From a virus, in the IMG/VR virus record IMGVR_UViG_3300022693_000956, positions 1-29,713 of that record: DNA of 29,713 nucleotides. One strand, given 5' to 3'. The first letter of the stretch is position 1, and the number at the start of each line of letters is the position of its first letter. The notes under the pieces were generated by a model that had not been told where the DNA came from, made no database searches, and saw only the letters and a program-made list of their open reading frames with translations. Shown piece after piece: positions 12,686-19,938 of the stretch. The translations under genes were made by a program, and so were the position numbers.

Positions 12686-15600
12686 GCCATGCTCCGCTTT
12701 CGAGACCGCGCGAGGCTCATCTGCGCGCCGGCCGATCCTGCCCCCGCCGCTTGTGCCGCCATGGGGGCGGCGACTTCGGCGGCATATTCCTGCGACCGGA
12801 ACTTGAAGAGACCGGTCGTATCGACGATCTCAACGCGGGTTCGCCCATTCCCACCCGCGCCCGCTGGCTGCACGCTCAAGGTTTCGCCCTTCGAAACCCA
12901 CGAAACCGGCGCGCCGTTCAGGCTCAGCAGGTTCTTGTCGATGCCGGGGTGTCCTTGGATCACGCCGACACCGCCGCGCGCCTGCTTGGGGACGGCGTAG
13001 GGCGTGCCGCTGAGCAGGTCTGTCGGCGCATTAGGGGCCTTGCCGGTAATACGAGAGAGGAAGGAAGAAAACCCACCAAAAAAGCCGCCGCCACTTGATC
13101 CGCCCGCCGGGAACAAGGCGTCCGCTAACGGGGCGATGATCGCCCGCTGCACTGCGATGCGCAGCAGGTCCGCGATGATCTGGTTCGAGATATTGCGAAA
13201 CACGTCACCGAGGGACCGCACGCCCATCATCGCTTCGACCAGACCGTCATTTAGGGCTTTCAATCCATCAATTTTGATGTCGTCGATGGCCTCGTTGATC
13301 TGCTCCGGCGACTTGTTGATCTGTCTAAGATATTCCTGAACCGGCGTCTCGTTACGGCGTCGGGTCACTTCTCGCCGCTGATCGACGGTTGCATTCAGCG
13401 ATTCCAACGCGATCCGCGCCTGTTCCCGCTCGGCATCGGCAAGCGCCTCATTCGCCGCCACAGCATTCAGTTTGGCCCGCAGGAAAGCGTCTTCCGCATC
13501 CAATATGCGCAGCGCGATCGCCTGACGTTCCGCGTCGGTATCGGCGAGGTCGTATTCAAGCTGGAGGCTTTCGGTCGCAGCACGGAACCGTGTCTCCGCC
13601 AGTTCGGCCTGTTCACGCGCGATCTGCACCGCACGGTCCTGCTCAATCTGCTGCGCGTAAAGCGATTTCATGCCGTCGCGCACGATGATCGTCCCGTCCT
13701 CCAGCAGTTCGCCGGTGACACCGTACAGACGCTCGATCGAGGCCAGTGCCGCGTCTCGCTGCTCGTTGATGATCGCCAGTCGCGCCGCGCGCTCGGTTGC
13801 ACTTAACTCTTCGTCCTGCGCGATCATTCGCGCCGCCTGCTCGGCTTCGGCTTTGATTTGCGCGTTGCGATCGTCGCGCTCAAGATCGAGTAGGTCGCGC
13901 TCAAGGTCGGCGCGCTCGGTCACAGTCTTGGCGAGCTGTATCCGAGCGCGTAGCTCTTCCTGCTGCTGGCGCGCTTGATCGGCCCGTGCCTGTTCCGCCA
14001 TGCGGAGGCGTTCCGTTTCCAATTCGGCGGCGGTGGGGCCGGTCGCCACTTTGGGGGCTTTCGGAGCCTTCGGAGGCTTAATGTCTGCGGGCTGCGCGTA
14101 GTCTTTCGTACCTTCCGCGCCCGGGGTTGTGTCGACGTTGTTCTCGATTGCCAGCGCGAGCAATCGCATTCTCGAAGCGACACCTTCCTGTCGAGCTTCA
14201 AGTTCTGCGATCTCAGCTTCTTGCCTCGCATTCGGGCGGTGATCCTTGGACTTGCGAATGCCGACGCCCAGAAAGCCGCCGCTCTCGACCTGGACATAGC
14301 CCCCGCCGATATCGACCCCCTTTTTGCGCTCTTTAGCGCGGTCGATCCATTCGAATTCCTTCTGGAGTTCCTTGATCTCGGCCACGCGGGCAAGGGTCTG
14401 GATCAGCCGCTTTCCGGCCGCATTGGCATTGTCCATCGAGGACGCGAGCGAATTGACGCCGCCCGCCGCCCCCGCGCTCTTATTGCCGAAATCATCGACC
14501 TGAACGCCAGCCGCGCGCAGCTTCGCCGCCAATTCGGCATTGCTTTCGGTCAGTTCGTCGGTTCGCTCGCTGGATGTTTGCGCATTATTTGCGAGCAGCG
14601 CGACACCGGCGATCAAGAGGCCGAGCGGGCCAAGCATCACGCGCATTGCCGCGCCCGCTGCAATGGCGACGCCTCGGAATATCGTCGCGGCCCCGATCAG
14701 TTTGCCGAAGCCGATCACCAGCGCCCCGATAGGATTCACAATGGCGGTCAAAATCGCCAGCACCGGGCCCATCGCCCCCCGCATTGCGAGGAAGCGAACC
14801 AGCAGCAATGGCAACACCAGCGTGGCGAGGCCGGACAACGCAATCACCACCGGCCCGACAGCTGCCAGGAACACGCCGAAAGCGACCGCGACCTGCTTCA
14901 CCCAAGGCGGGAGGCCGCGAAACGTCTCCACGACGCTTTCGACCACGCCCGCCAGTTTCTGCGCGTACGGGACGAGGATTTCGCCAATCTCCAGCGCGAG
15001 TTCGTGGAAATCGCCTTTGATCTTGCGCACCCGGTTGGCGAGGCTGTCCGAGGTCCGTTCGACATCGCCTTGAGCGTCGCGCAACCCTTCCGCGATCAAT
15101 GCGGAGCGGGCCATCACTTTGCCGTATTCGTTCAGTTCCTGACCGGTCTTTATCAGGCCCATTTCGAGCCCTTTGGCGGCAACGTCCGCTTCGGTGAGGA
15201 ATACGCCGAAATCGCGCAACGGCTCGCTTTCGCCGGTCAGCCCGGAGCGTATCTTGCCCATCGCGGTTTCGAAGTCGGTGTTGTAGAAGCTAGCCGCATC
15301 CTGGGCGAGCTCGGTAAACCGCTGTGACAGGCGCGCCGCCGCCTGCTCATTCTCGGCCGCACCTTTAAAAAGCTGACCGAATGCGAGCGCGCCTTCCTGC
15401 ATCTCGCTTGTGGCGCGGCCCATCGCATCACCGGTTTGCTCGGCCCAGCGATTCATGCTGCCAGACATGCCGCCGAACGTATAATCGAACGCGGATTGCA
15501 ATTCCGCCGCGTCCGCCGCGACCTTCGTGAACAGGACGCCAAGCCCGCTGAGGGGCAAAGTCATGCCAGCGGTCATTTTCTTGCCCGCTGCGGTAACCGC

Positions 15601-15723
15601 ATCGCTCAGCCGACCGGCGGCGCCCATCAGGTTCGTGAAGCCAGCCTGGACGGTTCGGGTGCCTCGCTGGAAGTCGTCAATATCCCACTGGAGGGTCGCG
15701 CTGAGGTTGGCGATCGATCCCAT
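12682..15723 (-). CDS. Tail tape measure protein
   Basis: At 1013 residues this is the longest gene in the window, as expected for the protein that sets tail length. It starts at ATG 15723 behind GGAGAG. The first ~250 residues match phage tape measures: SATLQWDIDDFQRGTRTVQAG, LSGLGVLFTKVAADAAELQSAF, and the MGKIRSGLTGESEPLRDFGV segment. About residues 275-385 are a run of hydrophobic helices (AFGVFLAAVGPVVIALSGLA onward). A long Arg/Glu/Gln coiled coil follows (about 565-800). The C-terminus has SLGDVFRNISNQIIADLLRIAVQ, then a Gly-rich region. The order chaperones - tape measure - tip supports it. Confidence 0.93.
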   Translation of the reverse strand: MGSIANLSATLQWDIDDFQRGTRTVQAGFTNLMGAAGRLSDAVTAAGKKMTAGMTLPLSGLGVLFTKVAADAAELQSAFDYTFGGMSGSMNRWAEQTGDAMGRATSEMQEGALAFGQLFKGAAENEQAAARLSQRFTELAQDAASFYNTDFETAMGKIRSGLTGESEPLRDFGVFLTEADVAAKGLEMGLIKTGQELNEYGKVMARSALIAEGLRDAQGDVERTSDSLANRVRKIKGDFHELALEIGEILVPYAQKLAGVVESVVETFRGLPPWVKQVAVAFGVFLAAVGPVVIALSGLATLVLPLLLVRFLAMRGAMGPVLAILTAIVNPIGALVIGFGKLIGAATIFRGVAIAAGAAMRVMLGPLGLLIAGVALLANNAQTSSERTDELTESNAELAAKLRAAGVQVDDFGNKSAGAAGGVNSLASSMDNANAAGKRLIQTLARVAEIKELQKEFEWIDRAKERKKGVDIGGGYVQVESGGFLGVGIRKSKDHRPNARQEAEIAELEARQEGVASRMRLLALAIENNVDTTPGAEGTKDYAQPADIKPPKAPKAPKVATGPTAAELETERLRMAEQARADQARQQQEELRARIQLAKTVTERADLERDLLDLERDDRNAQIKAEAEQAARMIAQDEELSATERAARLAIINEQRDAALASIERLYGVTGELLEDGTIIVRDGMKSLYAQQIEQDRAVQIAREQAELAETRFRAATESLQLEYDLADTDAERQAIALRILDAEDAFLRAKLNAVAANEALADAEREQARIALESLNATVDQRREVTRRRNETPVQEYLRQINKSPEQINEAIDDIKIDGLKALNDGLVEAMMGVRSLGDVFRNISNQIIADLLRIAVQRAIIAPLADALFPAGGSSGGGFFGGFSSFLSRITGKAPNAPTDLLSGTPYAVPKQARGGVGVIQGHPGIDKNLLSLNGAPVSWVSKGETLSVQPAGAGGNGRTRVEIVDTTGLFKFRSQEYAAEVAAPMAAQAAGAGSAGAQMSLARSRKRSMA

Positions 15724-15743
15724 GTCGGCTCTCCAACGGGTTG

Positions 15744-15787
15744 CAGCCCCCAGTGCGCTGCACCGGAGGCTGAAATGTTTGACATTT
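15744..15787. repeat. Two adjacent hairpins before the tape-measure gene
   Basis: On the minus strand CAGCCTCCGGTGC pairs with GCACTGGGGGCTG around the loop AGC (15744-15772), a 13-bp stem with two G-T pairs. Next to it AAATGT / ACATTT form a perfect 6-bp inverted repeat (15773-15787). They lie in the 143-bp gap (15724-15866) between the membrane-protein gene and the tape measure. No T-tract follows in the direction of transcription, so an RNA structure or processing site is likelier than a simple terminator. Confidence 0.55.
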
Positions 15788-15866
15788 TACTCGAATTCAT
15801 GCGGTGCCCGTCCAACCTAAAGAGCTTTTCCGCCCCAAGGCAGTCCGGCGGTTGCTCGCTGAAATT

Positions 15867-16304
15867 CTATGCGAGAACTGAACCGACTACGATTAGCATT
15901 AGAATTCCAACAATCACGACAAGACCCACATCCAAGCTAGGCTGCGGCTTATCGGAATTTACGTCCGGCAAATCAGGTTTAATTCCCGGAACCTCACTAC
16001 CGTTGGAATTTTGCTCCCACTGCTCACCGCGACGATCTTCGATTGACCCAACTGCACGGCAAAGCGCGGATGTGCAGTAGCACAGCACGCCAGCCAGCGC
16101 TGAAAGTGCGGTGAACCCGAACATTATCGTCTGACCTTGCAATCTTCCCAGATTGACGACGCTCTCGCTCAAATATCCGCCATCGACTGTCGTTTCATAG
16201 CCAAAAGCGGTGACCAAAAAGAGAGCCACAGCGGTTGTGCTGAATACGCTCCCCCAAGTGAAACAAGTATCGGCAATTTCGGCGGCTGTTTTTCTGTCGC
16301 TCAT
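15867..16304 (-). CDS. Three-helix membrane protein, candidate moron
   Basis: This 145-residue protein has hydrophobic helices at about residues 17-36 (GSVFSTTAVALFLVTAFG), 58-80 (TIMFGFTALSALAGVLCYCT) and 126-145 (VGLVVIVGILMLIVVGSVLA). A polar Asn/Ser/Pro-rich linker lies between the second and third. It is not a tail-morphogenesis family I know. Its gene is visibly AT-richer than its neighbours and is flanked downstream by hairpins. It sits between the tail chaperones and the tape measure, where structural genes are normally adjacent. A membrane-based lysogenic function such as exclusion is an inference. No clear ribosome site precedes ATG 16304. Confidence 0.6.
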   Translation of the reverse strand: MSDRKTAAEIADTCFTWGSVFSTTAVALFLVTAFGYETTVDGGYLSESVVNLGRLQGQTIMFGFTALSALAGVLCYCTSALCRAVGSIEDRRGEQWEQNSNGSEVPGIKPDLPDVNSDKPQPSLDVGLVVIVGILMLIVVGSVLA

Positions 16305-16334
16305 CCGGCCAGTTTGCCTTCTGCACGCGCACTG

Positions 16335-17020
16335 TCAATCGGCATGGCCCCGCCCACGGTTCAAGAACATGATCCATAGCTGTGCACCGACATGCTCCGC
16401 GCCCGGTTCCGGCTCTGCTTCTGGTTCCGGCTTTTCTTCGCCCAGCATGGACTCCAGCGTAGGGTAGGTTTCTGGGTCAGCCATTCCTGAAAGCCGACCG
16501 TTCAACCAGGCCAGCGTGATCGTGTTGCGCATCACAGCCGCCGCCTTCTCCGACGCGGCCTGAAGTGCGAGCAAGGTTGAATATGGTGTCTCTAAGAAGA
16601 ACTCTTCTCTGCCGAAACCCGCTTGGCGGTACGAACGGAAGATTGCTTCCCAGTCCCACGCTTCGGTTTCGCCGCATTCTGCGTTGTGCCGTTTCCCACC
16701 GGTTCCGGTGGCACGATACCGACGAGTATCTTCTTGAACGCTTCAAGAGGCTCTCGATCGTCGCCCAAGAACATGTCGAGCGCATTATCTTCGGTGAGGC
16801 CGGGGTGTTGCTGGATAATCGCGCCGTAGAAAATTGCCGCTACCGTCTTGAGCTTGGGCCTCATGCCGCGTTGCATGGCAACCCGCGCCTCTTCCGCCGC
16901 ATCCAAGGCGGAATAGCCGAGAACTTCTTCGGCCTCGATCAAAACGCGATTGTTGAGGGTCAGGTGATATTCCTGACCCTCATATTCGAAAGAGGCCGTG
17001 CCTTCGAGCCGATTGCCCAT
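16335..17020 (-). CDS. Tail assembly chaperone, -1 frameshift fusion (gpGT-like)
   Basis: The downstream frame ending at 16335 has no convincing start; the only candidate is a TTG at 16574 without a ribosome site. It reads upstream as a coherent protein (TEAWDWEAIFRSYRQAGFG, then REEFFLETPYSTLLALQAAS) back into the upstream chaperone gene. A slip at G GGA AAC (16697-16691) would join 110 upstream codons to 118 downstream codons, giving a 228-residue fusion. This is the gpG/gpGT arrangement of long-tailed phages, in which the fusion brings tape measure and tube protein together. The end is Glu/Pro-rich (EKPEPEAEPEPGAEH). Confidence 0.75.
16592..17020 (-). CDS. Tail assembly chaperone, short form (gpG-like)
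   Basis: This 142-residue product runs from ATG 17020 to TAG 16592 without frameshifting. The N-terminal strand pair (EGTASFEYEGQEYHLTLNNR) and helices (LIEAEEVLGYSALDAAEEAR) resemble the GTA/HK97-group tail chaperones. The segment KKILVGIVPPEPVGN leads to the slippery site. The last ~30 residues are basic and low in complexity (AKPKRGTGKQ), as expected of a region that also has to encode the other frame. It lies directly after the major tail protein gene. Confidence 0.8.
   Translation of the reverse strand: MGNRLEGTASFEYEGQEYHLTLNNRVLIEAEEVLGYSALDAAEEARVAMQRGMRPKLKTVAAIFYGAIIQQHPGLTEDNALDMFLGDDREPLEAFKKILVGIVPPEPVGNGTTQNAAKPKRGTGKQSSVRTAKRVSAEKSSS
16691..16697 (-). other. Programmed -1 frameshift slippery heptamer
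   Basis: The minus strand reads GTG GGA AAC GGC in the zero frame, so G GGA AAC is a canonical X XXY YYZ heptamer in the correct register. Slipping to GGG AAA continues the open -1 frame to 16335. The lambda gpG/gpGT site has the closely related G GGA AAG. Confidence 0.8.
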
Positions 17021-17030
17021 CGTCAGCCCC

Positions 17031-17486
17031 TTACGCCGCCGCTGGGGCGGTCAGCGCGCCCTCGGTGTACTGGCGAACGCGGCCGGTCAGGGTCGCATCA
17101 ACCACCGAACCAGCAGTGCGGCTCGGCTTGTCGTAACCGAGCAGGATAATCTCGCCCGTCGCTTCGACCGTGGAGCCGTCGTTCTTACCGCGCAGCACGA
17201 TCTTCATCGGGCGGCGTTCACGGCTCATCAGGTGTTCTTCGATCAGCAGGTGCGTGTCGCTACCGGGGCGATGCTTGATCACCGCCTGGAACGTGGACCA
17301 GTCCGCCAGCCCAGCGAGATAATCCTTGGTCAAACCGCTTTCCATATCGGTGTCTTCGACCTCTTCAACCATGAAGCTAGGCTCCTTGATCGACTTGAGG
17401 CCAAGAACCTTGGTCAGCGTGCCAGAGGCATTGGTCAGGTGCAGTTCTTCGCCGTCCGCGACGACGCCATCAACATGATCGGGCAT
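17031..17486 (-). CDS. Major tail (tube) protein
   Basis: This 151-residue protein has a predominantly beta layout: a short N-terminal loop, GEELHLTNASGTLTKVLGL, SDTHLLIEEHLM, PMKIVLRGKNDGS and a final GSVVDATLTGRVRQY strand. It lies between the DUF3168-type gene and the chaperones, the fixed slot for the tube protein. Start ATG 17486 overlaps the preceding stop. Its size is on the short side for tube proteins but within range. The Ala-rich end (TAPAAA) may be disordered. Confidence 0.8.
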   Translation of the reverse strand: MPDHVDGVVADGEELHLTNASGTLTKVLGLKSIKEPSFMVEEVEDTDMESGLTKDYLAGLADWSTFQAVIKHRPGSDTHLLIEEHLMSRERRPMKIVLRGKNDGSTVEATGEIILLGYDKPSRTAGSVVDATLTGRVRQYTEGALTAPAAA

Positions 17487-17905
17487 TAGTCAGTTCCTTG
17501 TGCTGGTGAGTTGGGGACGAAGAAATCCAAAATCGTCCGAAAGACCTTCAATCCCCCCGGAAGGTCTTCGGGGTCTGCGTCTCGCTCAAAGGCGAGCTGC
17601 GATCGGTTAAACCTGACACCGCCGAACGTCGCCTCGCGCTCCATTTCCGCGATCAGGGCGTCCTTCGTGGCTTTTGCACTCAGCGGTGTAAGGTCGAATA
17701 TCTCGGTGCGAATGCGCGGGCGGGTGAGGCCATCAGTACCGCCTTGATAATAGTTCCTACCGGGCGACACGGTGGTCAGCACAAGCGCAGGAAAGGCGGT
17801 CTTGTCGTTGCTCTTGCGCTCGTTCCAATCAACGGCGGCTCGGCCCTCAGCCCGGCCCCAGGCGATAGGCGCAGCACGCAGGCGGTCTTGCAGGGCTCGC
17901 TCCAT
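17486..17905 (-). CDS. Tail completion / terminator protein (DUF3168 type)
   Basis: This 139-residue protein has an N-terminal helix (MERALQDRLRAAPIAWGRAE), then FPALVLTTVSPGRNYYQGG, RIRTEIFDLTPLSAKATKDA and the closing LKVFRTILDFFV. The sequence PRIRTEIFDLTP and the pattern of a helix between strands are typical of DUF3168 (gp17-like) proteins, which cap the tail tube for joining to the head. It overlaps both neighbours by one base. Confidence 0.85.
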   Translation of the reverse strand: MERALQDRLRAAPIAWGRAEGRAAVDWNERKSNDKTAFPALVLTTVSPGRNYYQGGTDGLTRPRIRTEIFDLTPLSAKATKDALIAEMEREATFGGVRFNRSQLAFERDADPEDLPGGLKVFRTILDFFVPNSPAQGTD

Positions 17906-18264
17906 TAGATCGCCCCTTCAATCCTTGCGCCAACGCGCTCGCCAAAGACTTCGATTACGACACCTTCGTTCGCATCGACCGCTGGTGCGAGCATGGGTTG
18001 CGCGCGGTGATTGACCGTGCCGAACTCCCAAAAATGCCCCTTCCAGTCGCCAATAATCACGCCGACTGTGCCGTCTTCAAACTGCACCGCCTGAATGCTG
18101 TCGCGTAGGTCTCCCCGATCAACAGGCGCTAGTGCGCGCGCATCCTCCGCGATGGGCTCCACCGCGACCAAGCCGTCTTCTTGCAGATTGCGATCAGAGA
18201 CCGCTTCCCCGATGGAGTTGAGATTCGCCAGCGCTTCCTGAACGCCGTCGAGCCGGAACTGCAT
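17905..18264 (-). CDS. HK97 gp10-like neck / tail-joining protein
   Basis: From ATG 18264 the product is 119 residues. ATG 18264 overlaps the upstream stop as TGATG and is preferable to the TTG one codon earlier. It has LDGVQEALANLNSIG, ALAPVDRGDLRDSI (the A-P-V-x-x-G-x-L-R-x-S motif of the gp10 family) and the GHFWEFGTVNHRAQPMLAPA end with E-(F/Y)-G-T. These are strong family marks. It acts at the head-tail junction. Confidence 0.9.
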   Translation of the reverse strand: MQFRLDGVQEALANLNSIGEAVSDRNLQEDGLVAVEPIAEDARALAPVDRGDLRDSIQAVQFEDGTVGVIIGDWKGHFWEFGTVNHRAQPMLAPAVDANEGVVIEVFGERVGARIEGAI

Positions 18265-18509
18265 CAAGCTTCGTCCACTGCCTTTGCGATGTCGGCCTTC
18301 ACAACTGCACCGCTTTTGCCGGTGCCCTTCTTCGGCAGTTCAATGTTCCGCTCTTCGGCTTCGTCTTTCAGTTCGGCCACGGTCGGCTCGACCAGCTCGA
18401 CATGGCCGAAATGAATGTCGGTGGTCGGGCGAGCGTGCTGATACTCTTCGCCCACAGCATGGACGCCGTGCACATTCTGGTGCCAACTCAGGGTTTTCAC
18501 TTTGGGCAT
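18264..18509 (-). CDS. Small head-tail region protein with SAP-like end
   Basis: This 81-residue protein starts at ATG 18509 behind AGGAGG. The N-terminal part (HQNVHGVHAVGEEYQHARPT) is polar. The C-terminal half (VAELKDEAEERNIELPKKGT, then KADIAKAV) resembles the LEM/SAP/Rho-N helix-extended-loop-helix often found on small phage connector proteins. It lies between the head-closure and gp10-like genes, with one plus-strand gene inserted upstream. A nucleic-acid contact role is only suggested. Confidence 0.6.
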   Translation of the reverse strand: MPKVKTLSWHQNVHGVHAVGEEYQHARPTTDIHFGHVELVEPTVAELKDEAEERNIELPKKGTGKSGAVVKADIAKAVDEA

Positions 18510-18554
18510 TTGAGCCTCCTGTTTTAGATAGCGATCGTGTGCAGGGAGAATCGT

Positions 18555-18872
18555 ATGCGTTTGATGCTAATTGGGCTTGTTGCGTTCGGTGTTTCTGGTT
18601 GCGTCGTCACCAAGCCGCAGCTGATTGATCCTTATGCTGTAACTCGGATCGACAGCACAAAATCGCCGAACGACTTTGCCACTTGCGTTGCCAGCGCCCT
18701 TCAAGAAGAGGTGCGGACTGCTCGCGGCAGCACACACGTCATCATCAAAAACCACCTTGGAGTGCACGTCGCGCGATGGGACTTTCTTTCCACCAGCAAC
18801 GGCTCGCAGGCTGAGTTGCGAGCAAGTGCAAAATACGATCCTCAAACTGAGAAGGTAAAAGCCTGCGCTTAA
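18555..18872 (+). CDS. Small lipoprotein on opposite strand, candidate moron
   Basis: This 105-residue protein starts at ATG 18555 behind AGGGAGA. The signal MRLMLIGLVAFGVSGC has a lipobox (VSGC), so it should be acylated and anchored in the envelope. The mature part has NDFATCV near residue 40, GVHVARWDFLS and a C-terminal KVKACA, with two further Cys that may pair. It is clearly related to the lipoprotein at 26039-26350. It lies on the plus strand between minus-strand connector genes and overlaps the next gene's stop. A weak promoter could lie in 18480-18540. Lysogenic conversion or superinfection exclusion is an inference. Confidence 0.7.
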   Translation: MRLMLIGLVAFGVSGCVVTKPQLIDPYAVTRIDSTKSPNDFATCVASALQEEVRTARGSTHVIIKNHLGVHVARWDFLSTSNGSQAELRASAKYDPQTEKVKACA

Positions 18873-19198
18873 CTCGCGCGAACAGCCGTGATTTCCATTT
18901 CACCCCTGTTCGGCGTGTCTGGCGCAATCCCTTCGATGTCCCAAGCCGATCCAGCGTAAGCAATCCGATCCTTCAGCGTGACCGCGCGCGTATCGCTATC
19001 CATCAGTAGCCCGAATGTAGCGACCTGCGAACCTTGTTCCATGGCAGCTTCGCGTCGCTCTGAACCCTTGCCCATCCAGACCTGCGCCCAGCGCTTGAAG
19101 GTGGTGGGCGTCTCGGATTCTACCATCTCGCCGTATTGGTTCTCGGTGGTGGTGAAGCGTTCGAAGGTGATGCGTTTGTCGCGATTGCCAGCCTTCAC
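18869..19198 (-). CDS. Head closure / head-tail adaptor protein
   Basis: This 109-residue protein is read from GTG 19198, which overlaps the preceding stop as GTGA; an ATG at 19225 would overlap by 31 bp. It has the head-closure pattern RDKRITFERF, then NQYGEMVES and RWAQVWMGKGSERREAA, and later DRIAYAGSAWDIEGI. These match the SPP1 gp16/HK97 gp7-like adaptors that plug the connector after packaging. It lies between the connector and gp10-like genes as expected. Confidence 0.85.
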   Translation of the reverse strand: MKAGNRDKRITFERFTTTENQYGEMVESETPTTFKRWAQVWMGKGSERREAAMEQGSQVATFGLLMDSDTRAVTLKDRIAYAGSAWDIEGIAPDTPNRGEMEITAVRAS

Positions 19199-19686
19199 AC
19201 CCGCAAACTCCGGTAGGGACGGCACAGGGCCTCTACAGCCATCATCGCGGCGCTATCGCTCTCTCCGGTGCGCCATTCATCGTATTGCGCTCGAAGGTGC
19301 ACCAGAACGGCGCTGTCGAGGTCCGCAGGGGTGTCGGTGTAACCCGCCGTGTAAGTCAGCAGGACAGGCGTGTTCTGGGCCATGCTGGGCCATGCCGAAA
19401 CCGGATAGGCCCGATCGCGAACGATCCGCGCATCATCAATAAGTCCCGCGCTGCCATCCGAGCCGGTGTAGTCAATGCTCAGGTCGTCCGGGTTCGGGCC
19501 GTAAAACAGCGGCAGGTAGGGACCGAATGCGCTTTCGTCCTGCGCCACCTCGCGCCGGGTCAGCAGCTTGCCGGTGTGGTTCTCGACCCATGCGATTGCC
19601 GCTGCCAGATACTGCGCGATGAGTGCATCTTCTTCATTGTGATCTACCCTCAAATGATTTCGTGCGAGTTCGAGGGTGACAGCCAT
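19195..19686 (-). CDS. Head-tail connector protein (gp6-like)
   Basis: This 163-residue protein has an N-terminal helical bundle: MAVTLELARNHLRVDHNEED, then LIAQYLAAAIAWVENHTGK. This is the start typical of HK97 gp6/SPP1 gp15-type connectors, which bind the portal. The middle contains VLLTYTAGYTDTPADLDSAV, the usual Y-x-A-G-Y and P-x-D-l-x-x-A-V motif, and the end is LRAQYDEW plus a variable tail. It starts at ATG 19686. The family call is strong. Confidence 0.9.
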   Translation of the reverse strand: MAVTLELARNHLRVDHNEEDALIAQYLAAAIAWVENHTGKLLTRREVAQDESAFGPYLPLFYGPNPDDLSIDYTGSDGSAGLIDDARIVRDRAYPVSAWPSMAQNTPVLLTYTAGYTDTPADLDSAVLVHLRAQYDEWRTGESDSAAMMAVEALCRPYRSLRV

Positions 19687-19722
19687 TTACTATTCCTTGC
19701 AACGGTTGGAGGCGGGCATGGG

Positions 19723-19863
19723 TCAGGACTTCTTGCCCTTGGCCTTCGGAGCGGGCTTTTCGTCGGCCTTCTTGTTCTCGCCGGGCAAAAAACCCTCTGA
19801 GTCCGTCATCATCATCTTGGTGCCCACTCGAACCGGACGGTTTGGCTTGTATGCTTTGATCAT
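19723..19863 (-). CDS. 46-residue Lys-rich protein after capsid gene
   Basis: ATG 19863 has AAAGGA just upstream, and TGA ends the frame at 19723. The product starts MIKAYKPNRPVRVGTKMMM, followed by an acidic turn (TDSEGF) and a Lys/Pro/Ala tail (KADEKPAPKAKGKK). It is a small basic protein in the gap between the major capsid and connector genes. It may bind DNA or decorate the head, or could be regulatory; no family is recognised. Its ribosome site lies in a hairpin stem. Confidence 0.6.
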   Translation of the reverse strand: MIKAYKPNRPVRVGTKMMMTDSEGFLPGENKKADEKPAPKAKGKKS

Positions 19864-19870
19864 CTTGGTT

Positions 19871-19931
19871 CCTTTCCTGAAACGCCCGCATCAGGCGCTT
19901 GAGGAAAGGGCGGAGCCTCGCGACCCCGCCC
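19871..19931 (-). promoter_or_regulatory. Tandem hairpins after the capsid gene
   Basis: CCTTTCCT (19871-19878) and AGGAAAGG (19902-19909) are perfect inverted repeats, with CGCC/GGCG pairing inside. This stem holds the ribosome site of the 46-residue gene. Immediately upstream, a second stem GGGCGG / CCGCCC (19908-19931) lies seven bases past the capsid stop at 19939. It resembles a partial terminator or attenuator, which may lower downstream expression relative to capsid. Only TTT follows the second stem. Confidence 0.5.
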
Positions 19932-19938
19932 CAACGTT

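Noticed and set aside
13975-15327. Plus-strand open frame of 450 codons opposite the tape measure
   Set aside because: It is antisense to the tape-measure gene and shows no recognisable motif or ribosome site.
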